DNA of 64,000 nt, taken from Polytrichum commune (lineage: Eukaryota; Streptophyta; Polytrichopsida; Polytrichales; Polytrichaceae). Shown one piece after another: positions 38,100-50,760 of the stretch. The notes below the pieces were generated by a model. The model saw nothing but the letters and a program-made list of their open reading frames with translations, did no database searches and had not been told where the DNA came from. The translations under genes were made by a program, and so were the position numbers. Within the stretch, counting starts at the first letter, position 1. Each line of letters starts with the position of its first letter. Location: NCBI GenBank assembly GCA_950295325.1, contig OX485809.1, positions 682,001-746,000 on the forward strand, read 5' to 3'.

Positions 38100-39885
38100 T
38101 CTGCACCTTGAATTCAAACAATTTTTCTCTACAATCTCCAAACCTACCCCTCGCCAATCAAATCCCATCTCTAAGATATTCACATGCATCGCACTCAATG
38201 GTATTGACCAAGTAGAGCTTGAAGCGATGTGTGCACTGAGTGTTAAAAAGAAAATGTTTGCCCAAGAATGTGTTTGCAAAATGTTTTTTGCAACCGAATC
38301 CACTAACTTCTATGGAATTTTTCATCTTTCTTAGTCAGGGTGGTTCCATTATTAGTTATTTGTCTAGTTAGTAAAGAATTACTTGCCCTTTTGTTGCGTC
38401 AGATGTGGGTGTGTGCGTGTCTCTCTATGCAGGGAAAAGTAGTTGGTGTGTTTAGTAGCTTGTCACTTGTTGTAACAGAAGTATAATGTCATGGATAAGG
38501 AAATGCACATTTGTTTGTATGAGTGTGGAATTGTGTTGTCAAAGATGCATGATTGGTGTATGAGTTCATATTATGCCCAAAAATAAAGGTCCACATAAAG
38601 ATATCAAGTTATTATACATGAGTGCATCTTAATTGTTTGTTTTTATCAAACTAGATTATCAAATTAACCTCAAGATAGTAACAAGAAGTAATTCAAGGTT
38701 TAGAAGACCAAGGAGGGATCCTCACCAATTCTTCATGACATCTTTATTTGGTTCTCAAGGGCCACATAGACATGAATATTCTTGAGAGGTATATACTTTA
38801 AATTGTTCCTCTAGGCTATATAAGTTTTGAAGTTATTGACTAAGTATTTTTTTAATATATGAATGATTGAACTATGAATAATATGCAAAGAACATATGTA
38901 CTTTGTATCATCTTACTCAAAAAAAATAGCACCCTATAAGTTTTCTTTTTTTTAAAGTGTTCTTTCACCTTGTGTTATTTTTCATAGAAGATTTTCAAGT
39001 TTCATTTTCTTATAGTTTAATCAATCAAGGATGGGTTTTGTACAAATTGTATCACAAACTCAAGTGAACAAGCTACTTTCAACTTCACATTCACCTTCTG
39101 ATGATGATTTAATGGACTCTCAAGAAGTTCAACAACATGCACCCACAAGAGCTCCGGCTTAGACATATTAGAGGATGTTTAGATCATCTTGGAAAATTGG
39201 CAGGAAATGGATTTTGCATATGGGACCACATGATGGGCCTACACATGCTTTTAGGAATTGCTTTGCGTGTGAGGAATTTTGTGTTAACTCACCATTGGAT
39301 TTGGGAGCAGGTTGCAAAAGTGTGCACAAATCATTCATGGGTGACCACGATAAAAGCAATGATGAATAAGACTTGGTTGATATTTCAACAATTGAATCCA
39401 CTTTGGATTCATCAATTTTTATTTTGAAGAGATATTTTTTATGTGGTCACGGACCTAACTTTGGACAACCAACTAAAAACTTGGGTCCATTTTTGTCTTG
39501 AGCTTGGGTGGATGGTCTGTTAAGATGGAGGGCAAATGATGATGTTGAAGGCGCATTGAGATTATGGGATTGGAGGGGAGCATTTCACTTATGGCACAAC
39601 ATGAAGAATCGGAGAATTCTTAGTATGAATAAAACATTGTAAGAAGTTCAAACTTTACATTTTATTTTTGAAAAAATATAATTTGATCTTCAAATTTGTG
39701 TGAAAGATGAAGATTTCTTAACCTATCACTTGGAAGGTAGTTTTTTGATGTTATGTTGTTTGCCACATTGAAAGTAGTTTTGATGTTGTCTGTCACATTG
39801 AAAGGAAAGGGCAACCCATCACATGAAATGAGGTGGACCCATCAGAAAGGAGCACTGATGTCCACAACCAAATAACATGGTTTGA
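38100..39885. other. Intergenic DNA with repeat traces
   Basis: The stretch 39640-39830 is similar to 46865-47010 (ATTGTAAGAAGTTCAAAC, CTATCACTTGGAAGGTAGT), so it is another dispersed family. The frames at 39137-39427 (+) and 39175-39369 (+) have no secure similarity. No gene is called. Confidence 0.4.
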
Positions 39886-40330
39886 AACAATGAACTGGGA
39901 GAACTGACAACTAGTTACAGATGAACTGGTTGGGTTTGAGAAATAACCAGTTGAAGTTTAAGACTTCACGAAAATCACCGGTCATTGTAGAGGAATCTAG
40001 AGAATAATCCTCAATTTAATAAAAGAAAAACCGACAGATCACTATGAAACCGGTTGGACTTGAAACACTAAGATTTGGACCGATTATGCCCAAAATCCTC
40101 CCCAGAGACTGGTGTGAAAGGAATGACAACATCCGAACTACACAGTGCAACCTCCACACTTCCTATTTTGGATAAGAAAGTGCAGATAACAAGGATCAAT
40201 TACCGATCACAGGTATTTATGGAATATACCCCAATTTAATAATAAAAATTCGAGAGATGTCAACATGCAACTGGTTGGAATTGGAAACACTAGGATAACG
40301 ACCGATTATGTTCAAAAATCTCGCATACAG
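39886..40330. repeat. Dispersed repeat R3 (ACCGGTT-rich), two pieces
   Basis: The blocks around 39900-40110 and 40200-40330 share GAACTGGTTG, AACCAGTTGAAG, ACCGGTTGGACTTG and ACCGATTATGCCCAAAATC. Related copies are at 59735-59945 and, inverted, at 1288-1490 (inside the last LHT intron) and 46655-46850. Non-coding; ends unresolved. Confidence 0.7.
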
Positions 40331-40373
40331 TGATGGAATGTGCTAGCCGCTACCACGACATAAATCTGATCAC

Positions 40374-41442
40374 ATGCAGTCCCTTAGAACTCGCTCTTCA
40401 AATTACGATTCTGTTTTCAGGTATTACCTACAACATCCACAACAAACAAGCATCATATTCATTCTGTTCCTCAGCATTGATAACAGACTAATGTGGCACT
40501 CGTTCAAGAGACATCAGGGCATACAATATAAGCATATACTTCTCGTAAGGTCAGAATTCGTCCGGCTAGACATAGCAAATTATTCAAGAATCACAGTAAA
40601 TAATTTCCAAACCTTGCCATTTCGATTTGGACCAACAGCCAGACGATTTCCTATGTAACTTAACCCCAGGAGTGCAACAAGGTCCAGCACTAATCATCCT
40701 CTACCAAGATCAAAAGCAGCCATGTTTCCAAAATCAAGCGCATCTTGTGCCACACCCAACTGGAGAAGTGAATAGACGCATTGAACACCTGAGGCTCAGG
40801 TGAGATGAAAATTTTCATTATATCCACATACAATGACAGTTTAATGGCGGTAGACTCTCTACTCATGACACACACTTGAAAGGACTACTGGGAGAAAAAT
40901 GTTTTATACTGGAAAGCTATAGAACGTGTATTCATTTGAATTGAGAGTACTCATTTCAGTTCTAGATGCCAAATCTCCACTCAAAACTGCTCTAAACTAA
41001 CTCCATCCGAGTGGCAGCACACAACGAAAAGAAGTGCTGTTGCTCGAACTGCGCCAAAATATAGAAAGGGGATCTGGATTTGCTTGGTCCTTGACCAGGA
41101 CAAATGATTCTGCTCATAAATGTGAGCCAAAGTAGGGTCCTCCGCCGAAGTGAACAATTCAACTTCAGCAAGGGCAAGCTCCTCACAAAGGCGAGGAGCG
41201 AAGGGTACCTGGGCAGGTAGTAGTGACTTCAACAATCAGACCTGTGTGCACATCAGAGGTTTGTGCCTCTCTTCAGTGCTCACATGACACTAAACAAAGT
41301 TCTTCCTCTATTACCATGTGCAAAATGCACCTACTTAATCTTAACTGTGTGCATACTGTATTTGTGAGAAAAACCATCTTAATCAATGATACATAGGACG
41401 ACTGCAACAGCAACTGTGACGAGAAGCTCCCAGTGCAATTTC
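40374..41442 (-). other. 3' flank or 3' UTR of the importin gene
   Basis: This stretch is less AT-rich than the surrounding intergenic DNA. It directly follows the importin stop codon on the minus strand, so at least the proximal part is probably 3' UTR. Open frames on both strands (40374-40658 + and 40981-41235 -) have no recognised similarity. Confidence 0.35.
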
Positions 41443-44400
41443 TCATCCTGATACAACCCGGTTGATAGTGGCCTGCGCCCACTCAGCCGTCTCCTTCAAC
41501 TGCTGGTCATCTGAGGAGGTACATTCATCAAGGAAATCCTTGTAGAACACAGTTCGCTTAAACAAGGTGGAAGCGTTGGCTCCAAGTGTATCGGCAAGAT
41601 CACCCATCACCCCAATGGCCGCCTTTGTCACAACGTCATCCCTGTATAATACAAAAGCACCATTTGTGAGACTTTCAGATATTGTGCTTCCTAACAACCC
41701 ACATTATCCATCATCGAGCCACATAAATGTTATTGTAATCACTGGCTAACGATCAGGATGGCATGGAGGCCACTCTCATTGACGTGGTAAACGAATTTTA
41801 ATGCCACACTAAATCAAATACATTGAACACATGAAAATATTAAAAAGTGCTGCAACCAAATTTCAAAGTGTTAAAAACCCGTACCTGTCCTTGTCCTGGT
41901 ATACATTCTCGATGAATTGCAAAATATGACCTGCATAAGGAGCCATCAAATCAGCTTTGTTGGACTTGAAGCCTTGGAAGATTCCAGAGTAGGCTTCAAA
42001 AATACCACTCCGTAGCTGATTGTTGTAATCAATCATCTCATCGTCACCAACTGAAGGCTGGGCAGAGAGCTCAGCTGCACCCTGGAGCATGGGCATGGCA
42101 TAGATCAAGTACTTCTCGAAGTGTTCACCAATTGCCAGAGCAATGTCTCCAAAGCATGAGAAAATGGGGGGCTTCACTGAGCGATGCAGCTGGTTGCTTG
42201 ACAGATCCTTCAATAGCTGAGTCATGATGCCATCACAATACGGTAGAACTTTCTCATCCAGAGCTCGGCAGATGTCACCCACCACACCAACTGTCACAGC
42301 ACACACCTGCAAAAGCGACCAAGAAATTCAAACCACTGCTGACGTGCACATCATAGAGCCATATCCCCAGATCTTGTCGAGTGAGTTAGCGAACTCAAAA
42401 AGACGCATACGAGCTTAAAACCCTAGAAAATTTGAATAACAGGTCAGAGAGACAAATCAAGAGGGTACCTGGTACTCCTCAAAGTTCTGAAGACCCATTT
42501 CCAAGTACCGATAGAATTCTCCCATGTACTTCCCAAACTCAGCACCTGTTGCATATGCCAATGCTCCAATGGCAAGCATAGCCTCTTCGTGTACGGTAGC
42601 ACTCCGACAAGCAAAGACTCGAAGGAAAAGACCCATCATTTGATCAGCATATTGAACAATTCCATACTTCGTCACCTCATTGGCCCCCAATTTCTGGATG
42701 ATAACCTGCATTGAACGGATAGGATAGAAATCTTAGTGATAAAACCAAAAACAAAATTCGGTCGAGCAGTACACTCCTCCATTCAAACATGCGAAAGCAA
42801 CCTTTCAGCTCAACACAAAAAGAGACCTAAAATCCTCATCCCGTCAAAAAGAAGTAAAAGAAGTAAAAACTTTAAGCATCTCGTCCATTCGGATCTAAAG
42901 ACTAGAAATCCTTCATGCACGCACCATAAGAATGAATTGAGTATTGACAACAAGCTAATCAGTGATACACTCACCTGCAACACACCGCAAAGCAGTGCCT
43001 GCAGTTCACTTTGCTTCTCCCGGTCGTCAGAGGACAGGACAGCCATCTCCAATGTGTGGTTCAATTTGGCCATGATGACAGGCACCAGCTGCATCACAAT
43101 TGGTGCAGTGTCCTCCGTCGAGATTCTCACCACCTCATTAAGAGTCTCGTATGCAGATGTGCGCAGGCGAGAGTCTCCCGAATCCTCTCTATCAGTAGTA
43201 GCCAACAACGCTTGGACAATGCTTTGGAAGAATGGAGATAGGGGAGATGATGATTGACCCCCTTCCTCATAGCCTTGAGCCAAGAAATAAATTGCTCCAC
43301 AAACCTTCTCTGCCACGTTGGTAGTGTCCTTGATGCTTTCCAGAAGGACGGCGAGAATCAAAGGCAGATTGGTCTGGGTGATCACAGGGGCCTCAAGAGC
43401 TGGCCCATGAAGGAACTCGAAAATCCTTCCGAGTGTCCAAGCGGTGGTATCCTTCACATGATTGTTCTCATCCTTCATTGCACTCAGCATGAAATTCAGA
43501 GCCACATTAACAAGAGGGGTCAACTTGTCCAGAGAGGGCCCCTCGAGAATGGATCCAAAAGCATAGGTGGCTGCCTCGCGACATCTCCAATCTGGCTTTG
43601 ACACATTCTCTTGCACAAAAGGCATAACTAGGGGAACAACATCATCCCCAACAGCACGAGCCACCAAACCCAAACATGTCCCACCTGCCATAGACAAATT
43701 CCAAGCACCTTCTTCTAGATCTTGATCCTCCTCTTGCTTCGTCAAAGTCTCCAACAACATGGGCACAAGAGCTGGCAGTGCCTGCTTGATGAACTGGAAA
43801 TAGGGCACCTCGGAATCACCCGTGAAATCTCCATTGTAATCTTCCTGAATCTCAATCTCCTCATCACAAATGGAACTCCAGAACTCAATCGCTTGCAGGG
43901 CCACTGGCTCCTCATCCTCCTTCACAGCCTTCGATATGATGGCAAAGATGTCTTGCATGTACAGTGCAAGCTTCTCATAGTACGTGGACCCAATGGAAAC
44001 TAGGCATTCGAAAGCAGCCTGACGAACACGAACGTCTGAGGAGAGAGTGGCCTCACACACAACCCTCATAATGTAGTCCCTTTCCATGTCATTCTCAAAG
44101 TTGGTTTGGGCAAAATCAAGGGCATTGTAAAGTGCATGTGTGGCAGCAAGACGAACATCATTACTGGTCTCGGATGAATTCATCCCCTGGACGACAGCAG
44201 TAAGGATGGAGTTCACCTGCTCCTGGGCAAGAATCTCCGCGGAGACTTCCTCGCACACGTAACCCAAAGCTTCTAGGGTTGCCTGCTTCAAATGGGATGG
44301 CTGCTCCAGTTGGGGGCCACCCATATTGGACAACAGATTCCCCACAAGCTCTGGCCATTCTCCTTGTGGAAGCTCAATGGCAGCAATTTTTGCAATGACC

Positions 44401-44741
44401 TGAGCAGCCGTATGCCTCGCATCCGCCACCAACGAAGAGAGCGTCTGCGAAAGTGCGGCCTTGATCTGCCCTTTGACATTCGGATCTAACGACACCCATT
44501 TCGCCACAAGCTCCTGCTTGCGCCCAGCCTCCTTGGCGTCCAACGAGTTTTTCAAGATCAGACCCGCTAGCCTCCGGCTGTCCGCGGGTTTATCATTGTT
44601 GGCAAGCTCATGGGAGAGGGACACAAGGAACGCCGCGAGGTTTTGCTCCTGGAATTGCTTTAGGTTGTCCTCCGCAATCTTCCGCGTGGTTCCATCCGGT
44701 GACTGGGCATTAATGAGGATTTGCGTCACCTCCAGCGCCAT
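41443..44741 (-). CDS. KPNB1: Importin subunit beta-1 (karyopherin beta)
   Basis: Nuclear import receptor built of HEAT repeats. It binds importin alpha-cargo complexes, nucleoporins and Ran-GTP, and shuttles through nuclear pores. Four exons in transcript order, 44741-42975, 42705-42469, 42306-41885 and 41641-41443, join in phase to 874 residues, close to the plant family size of about 870. The N-terminus MALEVTQILINAQSPDG and the importin-N region (LAGLILKNSLDAKE, residues about 58-71) lead into the acidic segment near residues 330-340 (EEDQDLEEGAWN), which matches the known acidic loop. HEAT repeats continue to the end ATINRVVSG. Introns follow residues 589 and 668 in phase 0, and split codon 809. 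All borders are GT-AG. The frame is intact and the gene is surely functional. Confidence 0.98.
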
Positions 44742-45480
44742 GACCCTCAGACTCTATCTCCCCCCTACCCCTGCCACAACCAAAACCAAAAAAAAACCGA
44801 AACCAAACACCAAATCAATACCACATACACACCCCCATGGTGATCTTGATCAAGTCGCAGCACATCCAAAACTCACAACAATCCCTACCCTTGCCATAAC
44901 CACGATCAAAACAACCCTACCACACGCCCCATGGCGATCATCTTGGTAAATGTCAGAACCACCCAAACTCATCAAACCTCGCATCCTAATCTCCGATCTA
45001 GCCCCTCACACATCCAGATCCCCACTCCCACATCCCCCGTGCACCCTACCACATCAAACCCTAGAAAACCCTTACACAATCATCAAAACCCTAAAAAAGG
45101 GCCGTGAAAGGCCCCCCCCCCCCACACACCCCGAGTTATACCTGCTCCGGAGCCACGAAGGCGATGGCGGGGATCGCTGCGTCCGCCAGAAGTGTCGACG
45201 CCACACGCACACCAGGAGGCAGCCGAAACACCGAAGCGTATAGGGAAGAGAAATGGGTCGGTTTGGTCTGTAGAGAGGAACCCAGAGCTTTGTAACCCTT
45301 GAGAGCAGAGAGACCTTCTCGAGCTCAGGGGCAAGCAGAGCAAGAGAGAGGGAGAGGGACACCGGGAGAGAGAGAGAGAGAGAGAGACGAGAGACGAGAG
45401 AGACTCAAAGAGAGAAGAGAGTAGAGAGTAGAGAGTAGAGAGAGAGAGGAAGAGAGAGAGCGCTCTCCCCGCCTGGAAGT
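44742..45480 (-). promoter_or_regulatory. Importin 5' leader with intron and CT-rich tract
   Basis: Upstream of the importin ATG, a likely 5' UTR intron spans 44771-45141. On the minus strand its donor reads GCAG|GTATAACT and its acceptor TTGTGGCAG|GG. The leader continues to a CT-rich tract at 45365-45470 (GA runs on the plus strand), a common plant core-promoter or 5' UTR feature. A C run of 12-13 bases is at about 45113-45125. The transcription start itself cannot be seen. Confidence 0.6.
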
Positions 45481-45655
45481 CCGATTAGGGCAGAGTAGAG
45501 CAGCCAGCCCAGCCGCACTCCCTAAACCCTTTCGCCGGGCGACGTCCACCTGTATACCCGGCGGGCGGGGCCGGTTGGGCCGGTGGTGGGGATGGGTGGT
45601 CTTGGGATCGACTCCGGGTGGCGGTGGAATCCAGGTCGGTAGCTTAGGAGAAGTG

Positions 45656-46445
45656 CGTGACACGTCACTCTGAGGGGGTCTGTTCGTTCTGGTGCCTTGA
45701 ACGCCGTGTTTGTGAGGGAGGGAGGGGAGGAGAAGTGGATGGCAAGCTACAGAGTTTCATCCACAAAGGGCCACGATGTGGATGATAAATTAGGATACGT
45801 TGGGCCTCGTTCATGGTTGAGCCCACAAGGTCGAGGGTTCCGTTTCCCGTTGGTGGCCCTTTGGTTTTAATTATCATCCATTCACTTGTCTCGATGGGGA
45901 CCCGGAGCTTGTATTCGAGGTTTCTTTTTGCGCCCGTCACAAGTCATAAGAAAGGCATATAAAGTTTGGAATTAATCTTGTTTGTCAAAATAGAACCGAG
46001 AATGGTAAAATGCCTCAACACATGGAAAGGCGAAACAAAATCAGCCCGTCAAAAGAAAGGTCATCTCAACCATTACCCAGCAAGCATGTCCCATGAGTAT
46101 GGATGGGCAAACAATGTTGTATCCCATAGCCACACAAGGTTGAGGGTTCCATATACCGTGGTGGCCCTTTGGGTTTTTTGATCATCCATTCGCTTGTCTC
46201 GATGGGGACCTCGAGCTTGTAATCAAGGTTTCTTTTTGCACTTGTCACAAATCAATAGAAAGGCATATACAGTTTGAAATTAATCTTGTTTATTGAAGTA
46301 AAAGCGAAACTGGTAAAATGCCTCAACACATGGAAAGGCGAAACGAAATCAGCCTGTCAAAAAAAGGTCATCTTAACCATTACCCATCAAGCATATCCCA
46401 TAAGTATGGGCAAAAAATGTTGTATCCCGTAATATATAAGCCACG
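45656..46445 (+). repeat. SINE-like repeat with a 310-bp tandem duplication (R2)
   Basis: The unit begins near CACGTCACTC and includes GGATGGCAAGCTACAGAG, a pol III B-box-like GGTCGAGGGTTCCGTTTCCC, and CTTGTCTCGATGGGGACC. It continues with AAAGGCATATAAAGTTTGGA and CACATGGAAAGGCGAAA. The part from about 45822 repeats from about 46132 (period about 310). Open frames inside are incidental. The B box and dispersed copies favour a tRNA-derived SINE fused to a longer tail. Confidence 0.6.
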
Positions 46446-46654
46446 CTTTAATTTCATAATGACTTTGCATATACGAGTCAACTAGTTCTACACTTGTAAA
46501 TGACACCTAACTCAACCCAATTTGAGTTTGTGTTGAATTTTCAGTGTGATGTGATAGTGATGAGAGATAACATGTATGTAGAAAAGTAAATTACATGATC
46601 CTTGAAGGAGCAATTGTGATACATATCCAAGTCACAATTACACTTTGTAGTGTC

Positions 46655-47070
46655 CTAAGAGATTTTTGGGCATAGTTGGTCAAAATCCTAGTGTTTCCAA
46701 GTCCAACCGGTTACATATTGTAATATGTTGATTTAAAAAAAAACGAAATAGGGGTTTTTGCCCGAAGTCTTGAACTTCAACCGCTTATTCCTCAAACTCA
46801 ACCAAATTATTGTAGCTAGCGGTCAGTTCAATGAAGCTCGGAAAGTTCTTGGTTTGGACTAAATATTGTAAGAAGTTCAAACATCTATACATTTACATTT
46901 GAAAGAATACGATTTTCTTGATCTTCAATTTTGTGTGAAAGATTCGGATTTTCTCAACCTATCATTTGGAAGGTAGTTTTTGATGTTGTCCATCACATTG
47001 AAAGGCAAAATATTATTATTATTATTATTCCGTCAAATGAAATGAAGGTGGACTTGTCAAAAAGGAGCAT
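46655..47070. repeat. R3 fragment and a second dispersed family
   Basis: 46655-46850 is an inverted relative of the ACCGGTT repeat (TTTTTGGGCATAGTTGGTCA, CAACCGGTTACAT, CTAGCGGTCAGTTC). 46865-47010 matches 39640-39830. A short TTA run is at 47012-47027. Non-coding. Confidence 0.6.
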
Positions 47071-47189
47071 TGCTTGTAATTTTGTAAAAACCATGTTATG
47101 TGGATGTTTGATTAGGGCATAGCACAGTAGCCAAACACATTTGCTTGGGTTTCAACTTTACCCTTTGAATGTCAAAGGGTAATTTGCGA

Positions 47190-47461
47190 TTGGTAGGTGC
47201 CACGTCACTCTTAGTGTTGTGTTTTCCAACATAGTATTTGTGAGGAGGAGGAGGAGAAATGGATGTCAATTTACAACTTTTCATCCACTCGGTCTCCGTG
47301 ACAAGCCATGTCGGGTCACGATGTGGATGATACTTATTCATCGGGCCTTGGTGTTGGATCCCACGAGGTCAAGGGTTCGATTCCCCGTGGTCGCCTATTG
47401 GTTTTTTTATCACCCATTTGCTTGTCTCGATGGGGACCCGGAGCTCGTAGTCCTTGTAAAT
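47190..47461 (+). repeat. SINE-like repeat, best-preserved copy
   Basis: This copy reads GTGCCACGTCACTC, then GAGGAGGAGGAGAAATGGATG, CATCCACTCGGTCTCCGTGAC, GGGTCACGATGTGGATGAT and the B-box-like GGTCAAGGGTTCGATTCCCC, ending near GTCTCGATGGGGACCCGGAG. The GGTTCGATTCC core is a good match to a tRNA T-loop promoter. Fragments of the same family occur near 47570-47700, 50285-50340, 51788-51815 and 52575-52605. Confidence 0.65.
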
Positions 47462-47699
47462 ATCATGTAACACAAGTGTTTGATTGATTAGGGCATAAGA
47501 TAACATCCAAATGCATTTGTTTGGGTTTCAACGTTAACCCTAGAATGTCAAGAAATACTTGGGAGAAGTATGTGTCATGTCACTCTTATTGTTTTATTTC
47601 CAACATTATGTTTGTGAGGAGGAGGAGAAATGGATGACAAGCTATGATTTTCATCTCGCTTGGTCTCCATAACAAACTTTCACATGGGCTCATGGAATA

Positions 47700-49319
47700 G
47701 CGATGATTGTTAGAGAGGGGGGGGTGTGAGGGCCAGGTTAGACCCCACTAGGTCGATTGATAGATTTTATATGGTGGTATATTTGTCTTTAAATTTGCAT
47801 CCTTGTGATTTACATAAATGGGAGCTAATGGAGCTAATTGACCTTTACTTGATCATCTATCTATAGTTTCCATGTGTACGTGCCTTCACTTCTCCTTCCT
47901 CTCACTACTTGTTTCTATTCAATTTCTAAAAACTACGACCTTGACTAGAACAAGACCCATGTATTCATCCAACTTGATCTTTGCAAACAATGATGAATCA
48001 TGAAAGGTAGAAAATCAAAGGAAATGGGCAAAAGAGTTTTTTATTCCACTTGGTCTCGGTTGTTGACATGAACACGCATCACAAGATGGGAGCAAAGATG
48101 AAGAAACATATCTTCGAGAACCCCACTTGGCTAATCTCCTACCTATTCCAAACATATGTGAAATGAGAAAAAGGAAGAAGAACTTAAAACTTTTTTCTCT
48201 TTTTTCTCTTTTCTCTTTTTTTGAGACTAGAGCTAGGAGGACGTGATTGCACTTGAGCTATGAGGGCAAACTTCCATGTGCCACTTGTCTCACAAAAGAA
48301 ACTCATCCTTGCCAACATCAACAAACATAACATATTCAACTTTCCGGGAAAGCTCTCTCTCTATTATAAGAGAACATTATTTTTCCTTTGGTTGGAATCC
48401 AATAAAATGAAAGGTAAACTATGCTGAAAAGGATATTTAGTGTTTGATTGTGTTTGATTGTGTTTGATGTTGTTACCACCCAACCCTGCTCAACACTAAT
48501 TTTCAATCCCTTGACAATTAGTGTTAGACACGAACGTGTTGTTGCCTTCCCTATTGCCACCTCCCTTCTTGTGAAGCATGGATTTCATATCCTCACTAAT
48601 ACTAAATTCAAACATGTAACTTCCACATATTACCATAAGTTCATATTTAGTGTTTGAGTTTGCATTTAATGTTACTTACTTTCATAGGGTTATTGGCATT
48701 TAGTGTATGCGTTTGTATTTAGTGTATCAAACACAAAATAACTTTTTTTAGTGTAGTACCGTTTTTTTTTGGGGGGGGATATGTAACACATAATGTACCA
48801 TATTTTGGCCTACCCCATGCGTAAGTACAACAATGGAGTGCCATGTAGCCCACGGTTGACTTTAATTTGACAATGTAAATTTGATTGCCAAACCCTAGCA
48901 TGAAGGCCACCAATGCATAATCGGCACAACTACATATCATGTTTATTGGCTATGTCTGTAGGACAGAGACTATGCATCAACTTCTTCGTTTCAAGAGCAA
49001 ATTTCTTAACCACTTTGTGTTCACACTTGGACGTTACTTGTTCTTGTTATTTTTGGTCCGCTTTATGTAATGTGGATGTTAACTATAGTTTATATATATA
49101 TATATAAGTGCTCCTTAAAATGCATTGAAAGAAATCTAGTTAACTATAGTCATTTTGGTAGTTCTTGATTATTTATTTTAAAAAATTCGGGTGACGAATT
49201 AGTAGCTTCAATCCTTGACCTGTATTTGAGAAGAAGGTGCACAAAATCCAAGAAAGGTTTGGTATAGTGAATAGCCATGGATTGGCATGAGTAAAGTGGA
49301 CAACTACAATTGTAGTCTT
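47700..49319. other. Intergenic DNA without recognised genes
   Basis: It contains a homopolymer junction T8-G8 at about 48762-48778 and a TA run at 49091-49105. Open frames here match nothing I know. Confidence 0.4.
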
Positions 49320-49628
49320 TCATAATAAAGGACAGAGCCTCACGGTTCTACCGTTTTCTTGTTTTAGCCACTCCCAAGGGCTAGCGATTAACAAACACAT
49401 ATGACAACGTTGAAAGCTTGCATTGGTATGCATTTGTTTCCTCTTTAGTAACTTAATCCGAATGTATTGCACAAAATCGTCACAATTGAAATTTTGCAAG
49501 AATATTCCCGAGAGACATGCAACCTTGAAGGACTTTGCTTCTCTATTGAATAGTATCGTGACGTTTCGACGAGATCCCAAAACAAATTGTTGGCCAAGCA
49601 TGTCCCACCTAAGTAAGAAGGTCAACAC
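49320..49628 (-). other. Unassigned open frame of 102 codons
   Basis: A minus-strand frame runs from ATG 49628 to a stop at 49320. It has no recognised domain and no neighbouring exons that I can place. It may be a transposon remnant or chance. It is listed because it is the longest uninterrupted frame in this interval. Confidence 0.2.
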
Positions 49629-50210
49629 ATGACAAGGTAGATTGTGTTGTCATGAATACAAACCTATCCATCTTTTAAAGAGGTACGGGTGGATTTATTG
49701 TACTTTAACTTCAAGGCTCTTAAAGAAACGAAAATAGAAAAAATTAGAAACATATGAAACCTCATGGACAACATGAATAATAAGAACTTGTTAACATCAA
49801 TTCAAGTAGCCAAAATTAGAATAAAATGGGTCAATCTCAAACTCGCACCGACAAGTTTAATGCATATCGCTTTTTGTTTTATATTTTTTCAAATGATAAT
49901 GAACGAGCAAATATTATGACACAAAAGGAGGTGGTCAACTCTCCATCCTCAATCTTCCACTTTCCCTTTACAATTATGTCGGCCTCCAATCCTCGTTCTC
50001 AAGGTTGAAATAAAAAATACACTTGCATGCAAATTGGAAGTTTGCGGTTTTGTCATTTAGTGGTTTTCCCTAACTTGGCTAACGCAATGGAAACGTGCCT
50101 TACAAAATTTGTCATTCCCAAGGCAAAAACAAGTTTGAACGAGCCTAAAACATGCCACGTCACACTCCTTCTCTCCCCCGAGTCTCCAAATTGTTTCGAT
50201 TTCGATTTCC

Positions 50211-50236
50211 TTAAACCCTAAACCCTAAACCCTAAA
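50211..50236 (+). repeat. Short interstitial telomere-like repeat
   Basis: Three successive AAACCCT units (the plant telomere repeat, complement TTTAGGG) lie in otherwise ordinary intergenic DNA. Such short tracts occur widely in plant promoters (telo boxes) and at repaired breaks. Confidence 0.85.
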
Positions 50237-50363
50237 AACTAAATAGAAATGGACAAGGTACCACCGGTGAAAGTGCCATTTGGGTTCCGGGATAAATAGA
50301 TGACAAGTTGGACTTCTTCATCCCACTTGGTCTCCCATCAATGCAAGATTAAGGTATGTGGGC

Positions 50364-50760
50364 CTTAAATGGTTACTTTATCCAACTAGTGCACTTCTCC
50401 TAGGACATGAAACACGAGGTTAGTATGAGATGGTTAGCAAATCCAAATCGAGGCCGTAGTCACATCCTTCATAATTTTTGGAGCTCATACGCGTATTTTA
50501 TGTGTTATCAAAGTGAAGGTTCTTGTGCTCATTAAATGGTCATATAGGTCCTTCCAATCATGTTGAATACTGAGTTTAGAATGGTTATCATATCATGAGC
50601 ACGTAGCCCAATCTCTTTCAAACACGTGTTTTTTTGGCGTCCGTTCTTGGAGCCACACAAAACCACGTACCACCCAAATACAAGAATTCAATTCAAAATA
50701 AGTAATTGATTTAGATGTGTCTACCTTAAGGGTAAGTTTATATTAGAATCATACTTCCAA
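50364..50760 (+). repeat. Dispersed repeat R1, copy
   Basis: Closely similar to 56455-56800 in the same orientation (CTTAAATGGTTACTTT, CACTTCTCCTAGGA, GAAACACG, GGTTAGCAAATCC, TTTTGGAGCTCATA). Non-coding. Confidence 0.75.

Noticed and set aside
42736-44949. Long plus-strand frames opposite the importin gene
   Set aside because: They are shadows of the conserved importin exons and have no independent similarity.
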